NCBI RefSeq assembly: GCF_029309835.1
Contig: NZ_JARJHL010000014.1
Coordinates: 124,001 to 188,000 of the forward strand
Source of the DNA: Paracoccus sp. DMF-8
GTDB taxonomy: Bacteria; Pseudomonadota; Alphaproteobacteria; Rhodobacterales; Rhodobacteraceae
Direction: 5' to 3'
DNA length: 64,000 bases
Below, one piece after another: positions 38,595-45,976 of the stretch (position 1 is the stretch's first letter; each line of letters begins with the position of its first letter). A program made the position numbers and the translations under genes. A model generated the notes under the pieces. It was not told the origin of the DNA. It saw nothing but the letters and a program-made list of their open reading frames with translations, and searched no databases.

Positions 38595-39132
38595 TCCACG
38601 ACGGCCCGGACACGGTTCAGCGCGGCGCCCAGCATCGCCGGGCTGCTGGAGGCGCTGTTCAGCAGCGCCTTGAGCGAGGCTTTCTGTTCCGGGGCGATCC
38701 GCGCGGCGTCGATCAGGGCTGCGACGCGAACCGGGTCGTAGCCTTCGGCGGTCAGCAGGATCGCGATGGATTCGGGCGTTTCGGCAGGGGCTGTGGGGGC
38801 GGCGGCCTCGGCTGCGCGGTCGGCGGCGTCGATGGCCTGCTCGGCGGCCGCCTGCGCCTCGCGGGCGGCATCGCTTTGCGGGGCGGCGACGCTGGCGGCG
38901 GCTGCGGCATCGGCCGCGATGGCGGCCGCGTCTGCGGCGGCATCCGCTGCTTCTGTGGCGGGGGTGGTCGCGGCTTCGGGCGCAGCCGTTTCGGACGCTG
39001 GCGCCGGGTCGCTGGCGGTCTGCCCGCCGGACGGCCCACCGGTCAGGCGCGCCAGATCGCCCGCCGGACCACAGCCAGAACGCCGGCACAGGCGATGGCA
39101 AGAATGACGATGACCAACAGGATTTTGCGCAT
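38591..39132 (-). pseudogene. Ala-rich membrane-anchored protein, one frameshift
   Basis: With one C added to the short run at 39060-39062, the frame runs from MRKILLVIVILAIACAGVL to RVRAVVE, 180 residues. One N-terminal transmembrane helix is followed by RRGDLARLTGG, then about 90 residues dominated by Ala, Asp, Glu and Thr with heptad-like character. A compact C-terminal segment follows (AILLTAEGYDPVRVAALID), which looks like a conserved helical domain. It probably spans the membrane with a long flexible periplasmic or cytosolic linker. Function is unknown; it is coupled by overlap to the glycosyltransferase-like gene. Confidence 0.6.
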
Positions 39133-39347
39133 CTGAGGCTCCGCGACTGGATGGAATGGTGAACCGGATGGCATCTGTATGCCACAGGGGGCGGGGGCGG
39201 AAAAGACCATAGGCGGCCCGCCCAATTCGCGCCGGATCGCCGCAAAAGCCGCCTGTCCCGGGGCACCAGCCCCGCAGATCCGGTTGAAATAAGGCGTATC
39301 CGCGTTTATCTAGCCACGACAATCCAGACAATCGAAGGAAGACCACC

Positions 39348-39887
39348 ATAGCTCGCAGACCGCACAACGCCCCGCCCGTCCGTGATACCGGACCGCGTGT
39401 CAACGACGGGATCAGGGTCCCGGAAATCCGGCTGATCGGCGCAGATGGCGAAAATATCGGTGTCGTGACCCCCGCAAAAGGGATCGAACTGGCGCTTGCC
39501 GCGAGGCTCGACCTGGTCGAGATCTCGCCCAATGCCGTGCCCCCGGTCTGCAAGATCATGGATCTTGGCAAGTTCAAATATGAACAGCAAAAGCGCGAAG
39601 CCGAGGCCCGCAAGAAGCAGAAGATCATCGAAATCAAGGAAATCAAGTTCCGTCCCGGCACGGATAGCCATGATTACGATGTGAAAATGCGTTCGGTGAT
39701 GAAATTCCTGGGCGAAGGCGACAAGGTCAAGGTGACCCTGCGTTTCCGTGGTCGTGAAATGGCCCACCAGCAGTTGGGGATCGAGCTTTTGCACCGTGTC
39801 GCCGCAGATGTCGGCGAGGCGGGCAAGGTCGAATCCATGCCCAAGCTGGAAGGCCGGCAGATGGTCATGATGATCGCCCCCAAATAA
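39348..39887 (+). CDS. infC: Translation initiation factor IF-3 (AUA start)
   Basis: Binds the 30S subunit, blocks premature 50S joining and checks the initiation codon. The 179-residue reading from 39348 has the complete N-terminal domain (ARRPHNAPP, then [18 protein letters not shown]), the lysine-rich linker [17 protein letters not shown] and the C-terminal domain ending MVMMIAPK. The codon at the expected first position is ATA. In frame, there is no ATG, GTG or TTG between the upstream stop and 39465, which would delete the N-terminal domain. AAGGAAG lies 7 bases before the ATA. Rare start codons in infC allow autoregulation by IF3 in other bacteria. Confidence 0.92.
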   Translation: MARRPHNAPPVRDTGPRVNDGIRVPEIRLIGADGENIGVVTPAKGIELALAARLDLVEISPNAVPPVCKIMDLGKFKYEQQKREAEARKKQKIIEIKEIKFRPGTDSHDYDVKMRSVMKFLGEGDKVKVTLRFRGREMAHQQLGIELLHRVAADVGEAGKVESMPKLEGRQMVMMIAPK

Positions 39888-39902
39888 GGGGGCGTGACGG
39901 GC

Positions 39903-40406
39903 ATGGCGGGCCGGATCCGCGGTCCGCAAGGGGGGCGTCCGGTCTTGCGCGTTGAAATCAAGGTTCTCGATCCCCGTCTGCATGAATGGGGCCTGCCGTC
40001 CTATCAGACGGCGGGAGCGTCCGCGATCGACCTGATCGCCTGTATCGACGGCGATCTGCTGATCCGGCCACAGGCGCCCGCCGTGCTGATCCCGTCGGGG
40101 ATCGCGCTGTTTTGCGACACGGCGGGGATTGCGGGGCTGGTGCTGCCGCGTTCCGGTCTGGGCCATAAGAAGGGGCTGGTGATGGGCAATTCGGTCGGGC
40201 TGATCGATTCGGATTACACCGGCCAGATCCAGATCAGCGCATGGAACCGCAACCCTCCGGGCTCTGATCCGATCCTGATCCGTTCGGGCGAACGCATCGC
40301 CCAGATGATGTTCGTCCCGGTCCTGCATCCCGAATTTGCGCTGGTGCAGGCGTTTTCAGGCGAAACCGACCGGGGCGGCGGCAGCTTTGGCTCGACCGGC
40401 AGCTAG
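39903..40406 (+). CDS. dut: dUTP diphosphatase (trimeric dUTPase)
   Basis: Hydrolyses dUTP to dUMP, keeping uracil out of DNA and supplying thymidylate synthesis. The 167-residue protein has the conserved motifs in order: ASAIDLIA (motif 1), PRSGLGHKKGLVMGNSVGLIDSDY with motifs 2 and 3 in sequence, GERIAQMMF (motif 4) and the glycine-rich tail RGGGSFGSTG (motif 5) that closes over the active site. AAGGGGG lies 10 bases before the ATG at 39903; a GTG at 39894 is a second possibility. Sixteen bases separate it from infC, so the two probably share a transcript. Confidence 0.95.
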   Translation: MAGRIRGPQGGRPVLRVEIKVLDPRLHEWGLPSYQTAGASAIDLIACIDGDLLIRPQAPAVLIPSGIALFCDTAGIAGLVLPRSGLGHKKGLVMGNSVGLIDSDYTGQIQISAWNRNPPGSDPILIRSGERIAQMMFVPVLHPEFALVQAFSGETDRGGGSFGSTGS

Positions 40407-40424
40407 GCCGATGCGGGTCGGGCC

Positions 40425-40547
40425 ATGATCTTTATCCTTCTGTTCATGGCGTTATGGGCCGGTCTGGTCTTTTTCGGGGTCGGGCCGATGCGGCGGTTTG
40501 CCGTGCTGGCCGCGCTGTGGCTGGCCGGGGTCTGGGTGCCGCGCTGA
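40425..40547 (+). CDS. 40-residue small membrane protein between dut and the E1-like gene
   Basis: A short ORF (MIFILLFMALWAGLVFFG and on to LAGVWVPR) that is almost wholly hydrophobic and should make one or two membrane spans. It begins 18 bases after the dut stop and its TGA overlaps the ATG of the MoeB/HesA-like gene (TGATG), strongly suggesting that it is translated and coupled. Codon use is GC-rich like its neighbours. No family is recognised. Confidence 0.55.
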   Translation: MIFILLFMALWAGLVFFGVGPMRRFAVLAALWLAGVWVPR

Positions 40548-41467
40548 TGCCCGGCGGTGCTCTGGGCGACATGCGGCACTGGCTGATCCTGGGCGTGATT
40601 GCCGCGTTGGTCATGGGCTATCGGGGCGTCCTGTCGCGGCTGTCCCGCAGGGCGGTTTCGGGGCCTGCGCCCGGCATGGTCGGCGCGGTTGCGGTGCCGG
40701 AACCTGTGGGCAACGCGATTTCGGATGACGAGCTTGACCGCTATGCCCGCCATATCGTGCTGCGCGAAATCGGTGGGCCGGGGCAGCAAAAGCTGCGCAA
40801 TGCGCGGGTGCTGATCGTCGGCGCGGGGGCGCTTGGCGCGCCGGTGGCGCTGTATCTGGCGGCGGCAGGTGTCGGGCGGATCACGATTGCCGATGATGAC
40901 CGCGTGTCGCTGTCGAACCTGCAGCGGCAGGTGATCTATGGGGGCGGCGATATCGGCCAGCCCAAGGTTCACGCCGCCGCCCGCCGTCTGGCCGATCTGA
41001 ACCCGCATGTGCAGGTGACGCCGCTGCCGCGCCGCATCACGGCGGATGATGTCGCGCTGATTCGTGGCTTTGATCTGGTGCTGGACGGCACCGACAGTTT
41101 TCGTTCGCGTCAGGCCGTCAACCGGGCCTGCACGGGGGCAGGGGTGGCGCTGGTCGGCGGCTCGATCGCGCAATGGGAAGGGCAGTTGTCGGTCTGGGAT
41201 CCGGTCCATGACGCGCCCTGCACGGCCTGCATCTTTCCCGACGAACCCGCGCCGGGCCTGGCCCCGTCCTGTGCCGAGGCGGGGGTCGTCGGCGCCTTGC
41301 CCGGCGTCATCGGCAGCCTGATGGCGCTGGAGGCGATCAAGCTGATTACCGGCGCCGGATCGGTCGCGCGTGGGCGGCTGCTGATCCTTGATGGCTTGTG
41401 GGGCGAAACCCGCAGCATCGCGATCCGCCGCAACCCTGATTGCCCGGTCTGCGGCAGTCGCGGCTGA
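40547..41467 (+). CDS. moeB: Membrane-anchored ThiF/MoeB/HesA-type E1-like adenylyltransferase
   Basis: Adenylates the C-terminal glycine of a ubiquitin-like sulfur carrier (MoaD or ThiS) for molybdopterin or thiamine synthesis. The 306-residue protein has the core: RYARHIVLREIG, the nucleotide-binding GAGALGAPVALYLAAAGVG, DDDRVSLSNLQRQVIY, and two CxxC zinc pairs (CTAC and CPVC). The catalytic cysteine area is APSCAEAGVVG. Unusually, about 55 residues precede the core, including a hydrophobic helix (WLILGVIAALVMGY), so it is probably membrane-tethered. The symbol is at family level; ThiF is possible. moaA lies 8 kb away. Confidence 0.85.
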   Translation: MPGGALGDMRHWLILGVIAALVMGYRGVLSRLSRRAVSGPAPGMVGAVAVPEPVGNAISDDELDRYARHIVLREIGGPGQQKLRNARVLIVGAGALGAPVALYLAAAGVGRITIADDDRVSLSNLQRQVIYGGGDIGQPKVHAAARRLADLNPHVQVTPLPRRITADDVALIRGFDLVLDGTDSFRSRQAVNRACTGAGVALVGGSIAQWEGQLSVWDPVHDAPCTACIFPDEPAPGLAPSCAEAGVVGALPGVIGSLMALEAIKLITGAGSVARGRLLILDGLWGETRSIAIRRNPDCPVCGSRG

Positions 41468-41548
41468 CGGCCACCCTTGCGTCGGGCGTGGCGCGGGTTA
41501 CATCCTGTCCAAGGTGGCCCGTGATGGCGTCCAGGCGAAAGGAATGCG

Positions 41549-43555
41549 ATGAACCCCGAACTGACCCAGTGGAGCGGCCCGCACGGGCTGCCGCGTTTCG
41601 ATCTGATCCAGGACAGCGATTTCGCCCCCGCCTTTGACCAATGCCTTGCCGATGCGGCCGCTGCGGTCGAGGCGATTGCCGCAAATCCCGAACCCGCCAG
41701 TTTCGCCAATACCGTCGCCGCGCTGGAAACGGCCGAAGATGCGCTGAACCGGCTTTGCGCGGTATTCTTTACCCTCAGCGGCGTCGATTCGGACCCGGCG
41801 AGGCAGGATCTGGAACGGGATCTGGCCCCGAAACTGGCGGCGCATGGGGCAAGGATCAGCATGGACCCGCGCCTGTTCGCGCGCGTGCAGGCGGTCGCCG
41901 AAACGGCGTCGGACCTGCCTGCACAGGACGCGCGGCTGGTCGAACTGACCCTGCGCGGGCTGCGCCGTTCGGGGGCGGCCCTGACCGGCGCGGCGCGGGA
42001 TCGCATGGCCGAAATCCGGCAGCGGCTGGCTGTGAGCACAACCGCTTTTTCCCAGAATGTGCTGCGCGACGAACGCGATTTTGTCATGGCTGTCGGCGAT
42101 GACCAGTTGGGCGGCCTGCCGGACTGGCTGCTGCGGGCGATGCGCGCGGCGGCGCGCGAACGCGGCATGACGGGGCAGGTGGTGACGCTGAATCGTTCGC
42201 TGATCGTGCCCTTTCTGGAATATGCCGATGACCGGGCCCTGCGCGAACTGGCGTGGCGGGCATGGACGGCGCGCGGCTCGGGGCAGGGGGCGGGCGGTGC
42301 GGAAACCGACAACCGCCCCATCGCCGCTGAAATCCTGCAACTGCGCCATGAGCGCGCGCAGCTTCTGGGCTATGCCGATTTCGCGTCCTACAAGCTGGAA
42401 CCGGAAATGGCGCGCAATGCCGAAACGGTCGAGGCCTTGCTGATGGAGGTCTGGCGCCCCGCGAAAGCCCGCGCCGAAGCCGATGCCGAAAAGCTGGCCG
42501 GGATGCTGCATGGCGACGGTGTCAATGGCGCGCTGGAACCCTGGGACTGGCGTTTCTATGCCGAACGCCGCCGCGCCGCCGAACACCAGTTGGATGAGGC
42601 CGAGGTCAAGCCCTATCTGACACTGGAGGCCATGATCGGCGCGGTGTTCGACACCGCCAACCGCCTGTTCGGGCTGGAATTCCGACCCTTTGACGCGCCG
42701 TTATGGGCGCCCAGGGTCGGGCACGGGAAATCACGCGCGGCGATACGCCGATGGCGATTTTTCTGGGCGATTACTATGCCCGTCCCGGCAAACGCTCGGG
42801 GGCGTGGTGTTCGTCGCTGCAACAGCAGCACCAGATCGAACAGGGGCAGCGCCCGATCGTCGTCAATGTCTGCAACTTCACCCCGCCTGAAAGCGCGGAG
42901 GCGCCCGCCTATCTGTCCTGGGATGACGCGCATGCGCTGTTTCACGAATTCGGCCATGCCCTGCACCATATCCTGTCCGAGGTGACACTGGCCCTCGATG
43001 TCGGGCACGGCGGTCGGCGCGCGATTTCGTCCCGGATTGCCAAGCCAGTTGTTCGAGCATTGGCTGGAACAGCCCGAGGTGCTGGACCGTCACGCGAAAC
43101 ATGCCGAGACCGGCGCGGCCCTGCCCGCCGATCTGCGCGACCGCATCATTGCCGCCGGAAATGCCGACCAGGGTTTTGCCACGGTCGAATATCTGGAAAG
43201 CGCGCTGGTCGATCTGGCCTTTCACCGTGGCACGCCGCCCGCCGATCCGATGGCCCGTCAGGCCGAGGTGCTGGCCGCGCTGGACGCGCCGCGCGCCATT
43301 CCGATGCGACACGCGACGCCGCATTTCGCCCATGTCTTTTCCGGCGACGGCTATTCCTCGGGCTATTACAGCTACATGTGGTCCGAGGTGATGGATGCCG
43401 ACGCTTTCGAGGCCTTCGCGGAAAAAGGTGACGCTTTTGACCGCGAAACCGCCGAAAAACTGGAAGAATGGATCCTGTCCAAGGGCGGTTCATTGCCTGC
43501 CGATGAATTATGGCTGAAATTCAGGGACGAAAACCGGGGGTTCACGCTTTGTTGA
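41549..43555 (+). pseudogene. M3 family oligopeptidase (Dcp/oligopeptidase A type), two frameshifts
   Basis: Cytosolic zinc metallopeptidase that degrades short peptides. Corrected length is about 668 residues, normal for the family. The long helical N-terminal part is intact. The zinc site HEFGHALHH is present (42942-42968), followed by QLFEHWLEQPEVL and a C-terminal part ending RDENRGFTLC. Two compensating breaks are seen. A base is missing near 42700-42715, just before ITRGDTPMAIFLGDYYARPG, and an extra C near 42986-42990 breaks SEVTWPSMSGTAVG. A further odd stretch follows VGAR. Probably sequence errors, as both are simple indels in an otherwise well-kept gene. Confidence 0.82.
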
Positions 43556-43604
43556 AAGGACGCGGCCTGCAAGCCGCAAGTTCCTGAGAACAAGGAGGAC
43601 TTAG

Positions 43605-44026
43605 ATGAAGACGACCAGACTGATCGCACCCGGCCTTGCCGTTGCTGCCCTGCTGGCCATTGCCGCCTGTGAAACCACGCCGCCGGCGACGCCCGAACCG
43701 ACCCCCGGTCCCATCGCCTCGTCCAATGCGCTGAATGGTGTCCATAACCTGCGCGCCTCGGATTGCGGGGCTGCGGGCAACCGAACCGGGCTGACCATCG
43801 ACGGCAACCGCTTCAACTTCCGGCGTCAAGCTGCGTGGTCGCCAGTTCAGGGTCCAAGGTCAGCGCGACCGAGGTGACGCTGAACTGCGACAATGTCGGC
43901 AACCGCGTCATCCAGTTGCAGACCCGTGAAAACGTTCTGCGCGTGACCGAGGATCAGACAACGCTGACCTATTACCAGTGCGAACGCGCCCCGGCATCCA
44001 GCGATGCGCTGGTCGGCACGCTGTAA
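43605..44026 (+). pseudogene. Small lipoprotein, one frameshift
   Basis: Adding one C near 43820-43823 gives a 140-residue lipoprotein. It has a signal sequence with lipobox LAIAAC (cysteine at residue 22), a proline/threonine-rich linker, and a small domain containing NLRASDCG, NRFNFPASSC, EVTLNCDNVGN and YYQCER. The four cysteines could form two disulfides, and the layout resembles META/HslJ-like small envelope domains, but I do not recognise the family with certainty. AAGGAGG lies about 7 bases before the ATG. A strong bidirectional terminator follows. Confidence 0.65.
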
Positions 44027-44738
44027 GGCGGGCAGGTCGTGGATGACAAAAGGGCCGGGATATTCCCGGCCCTTTTCATTGGCGGCCTTTTCAATGGGTT
44101 GAACAGGCGTCGGTCGCGGATCTCATCGGCATCGACACCCCAGATATCGGTCTTGCGCACCCAGCCCTTTTCGCCGCCGCCGGATGCCCGGCACCAGTCG
44201 GTGTTGCATTCGTGCAGACGCACGATCGCCCCGGCCTCGGCCCGCGCGACGGTGCTGGACTGGTCGTCGGCGCGCGATTTCAGTTCGATCATGTCCTTTT
44301 GCACGATGGCCGTGCGCACGCCCGACAGCGGCGCGTAATGCACCCATCCGCCGGCGCCGTCCTGATCCTCGACCCGGCGCCAATGGCCGAATTCGGCGAC
44401 GACGCGCAAGGGCATGCCGGAATGGCGGAACACCCAGTCAATCCGGTGCGACAGGCTGGGGCCGCGCCTTGCGTTGCCCTGACCGCCCTTGAGGCTGACA
44501 TAGCGCGGCAGCCGGCAGATTCGTCACCGCGCCCCGGTTCGGGTCGCGCTGTTCCGTTCTGGTGGCGGCTGATCATCGCATCGGCGGAAACCCCGCCTTG
44601 CTCGATCAGTTCGACCGTTGGGTCCGCCGTGGCGGAATCGGCCTGTGCATGGGCGGGAACGACCACGCCCCCCAGCCCAAGGTCGCACAGGATAAGAAAA
44701 GCCGCGAAAAGCGGCGCGCGTCGCATATTGATTTTCAT
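43972..44738 (-). pseudogene. Exported SH3-domain protein, frameshifted
   Basis: A signal peptide (LFAAFLILCDLGLGG, ending near AHAQ) is followed by an acidic linker and then a bacterial SH3 region: LPRYVSLKGG, WVFRHSGMPLRVVAEFG, WRRVEDQDGAGGWVH, then a second SH3-like repeat ending GWVRKTDIWGVDADEI. Such proteins are thought to bind peptidoglycan or act as envelope sensors. Two single-base insertions, near 44510-44515 and 44527-44531, break the frame between linker and domain. The final codons run through the terminator at 44048-44076 into the convergent lipoprotein, so a third error near the 3' end is likely and the true stop is probably near 44090. Confidence 0.68.
44048..44076. terminator. 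Bidirectional terminator between lipoprotein and SH3-protein genes
   Basis: A perfect 13-bp stem AAAAGGGCCGGGA/TCCCGGCCCTTTT (44048-44060 with 44064-44076) with a 3-base loop and T-tracts on both strands. It suits both convergent genes. Confidence 0.9.
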
Positions 44739-44823
44739 CTCTGGCCCTGTCCGGGTCTTGTCACTGCCCATGATCACCGTCAGTTTGCCAAAAGCCGCCC
44801 GGCTTTGGAAGAGAGGAGCAACC

Positions 44824-45835
44824 ATGCCTGCAAGTTACGCGACCACGAATGCCCGGCCACGACTGAAGGTCTCGGTCACGCGCCGCCTGCCCGAGGCGGT
44901 CGAAACCCGCATGTCCGAGCTGTTCGACGTCACCTTGCGGGATGATGACACCAAGCTTGACCGCGAGGCGCTGGTCACGCTGATGCAGCAATCCGACGTG
45001 ATCGTGCCGACCCTGACCGATGTCATCGACGCCAGCATGCTGGCCCGCGCGGGCGAACGGCTGAAGCTGATCGCGAGGTTCAGCGCGGGCGTCGATCACA
45101 GTGATGTTCACTCGGCCCGGCAGCGCGGCATTCTGGTCACCAACACCCCCGATGTCGTGACCGAAGACACCGCCGACATGGTCACTCGCCCTGATTCTGT
45201 CGCGCGACCGCCGCATCCCCGAAGGCATGGCGGAAATGCAGGCCGGGCGCTGGCAGGGCTGGGCGCCGACGACTCATCTGGGCAGCCGGGTCGGCGGGCG
45301 TCGTCTGGGGATTCTGGGCATGGGGCGGATCGGGCAGGCCGTCGCGCGCCGCGCCAACGCATTCGGCATGCAGGTCCATTACCACAACCGCCGCCGCCTG
45401 CGCCCGGAAATCGAGGACGAATTGCAGGCCCATTACTGGGAAAGCGTCGATCAGATGCTGGCGCGGATGGATATCATCACCGTCAATGCGCCGCATACGC
45501 CGTCGACCTTTCACCTGCTGAATGCGCGGCGGCTGAAGCTGCTGAAACCCTCGGCGGTGATCGTCAACACCTCGCGCGGGGAAATCATCGACGAAAACGC
45601 CCTGACGCGGATGCTGCGCACCGGCGAAATCGCGGGGGCGGGGCTGGACGTGTTCGAACATGGCCATGAAATCAACCCGCGCCTGCGCGAACTGCCCAAT
45701 GTCGTGTTGCTGCCGCATATGGGGTCCGCGACGAACGAAGGCCGGGCCGAGATGGGCGAAAAGGTCATCATCAACATCAAGACCTTTGCCGATGGCCACC
45801 GGCCGCCGGATCAGGTGCTGCCGTCCAGCCATTAG
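44824..45835 (+). pseudogene. D-2-hydroxyacid dehydrogenase (glyoxylate/hydroxypyruvate reductase type), one frameshift
   Basis: NAD(P)H-dependent reductase of the D-isomer 2-hydroxyacid dehydrogenase family, probably acting on glyoxylate or hydroxypyruvate. The corrected length is 336 residues. The N-terminal substrate domain (LKLIARFSAGVDHSD, ILVTNTPDVVTEDTADM) is followed by an extra base near 45181-45188. The frame resumes at LALILSRDRRIPEGM, with the dinucleotide fold LGILGMGRIGQAVA, the catalytic arginine in VNTSRGEI and the catalytic histidine in LPHMGSAT. GAGAGGAG lies upstream of the ATG at 44824. A terminator follows at once. Most likely an active gene with a sequence error. Confidence 0.83.
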
Positions 45836-45852
45836 GCCTGCCGTTTCGCCTC

Positions 45853-45880
45853 TGCCCCGGCCCGCGCCGGGGCATTTTTT
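45853..45880 (+). terminator. Rho-independent terminator after the 2-hydroxyacid dehydrogenase
   Basis: A perfect 9-bp stem TGCCCCGGC/GCCGGGGCA (45853-45861 with 45866-45874) and a 4-base loop, followed by six T at 45875-45880. It is 18 bases past the stop. Confidence 0.9.
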
Positions 45881-45895
45881 ATCCGTGTCGCATTT

Positions 45896-45910
45896 GACGC
45901 ATAATGCGTC
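45896..45910. promoter_or_regulatory. Perfect 15-bp palindrome before the flavoprotein gene
   Basis: GACGCAT-A-ATGCGTC has two 7-bp arms around one base. It lies 66 bases before the start of the large FAD/GcvT-type gene, in the only non-coding stretch between terminator and gene. This is a good place and shape for a dimeric repressor or activator site. No regulator gene is adjacent. Confidence 0.45.
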
Positions 45911-45976
45911 GTCGCCATTCGGCTGTTCCGCCCCGGCTTTGGCAAAATCGCCGCAAGCCCTATTACGGAGATTTCG

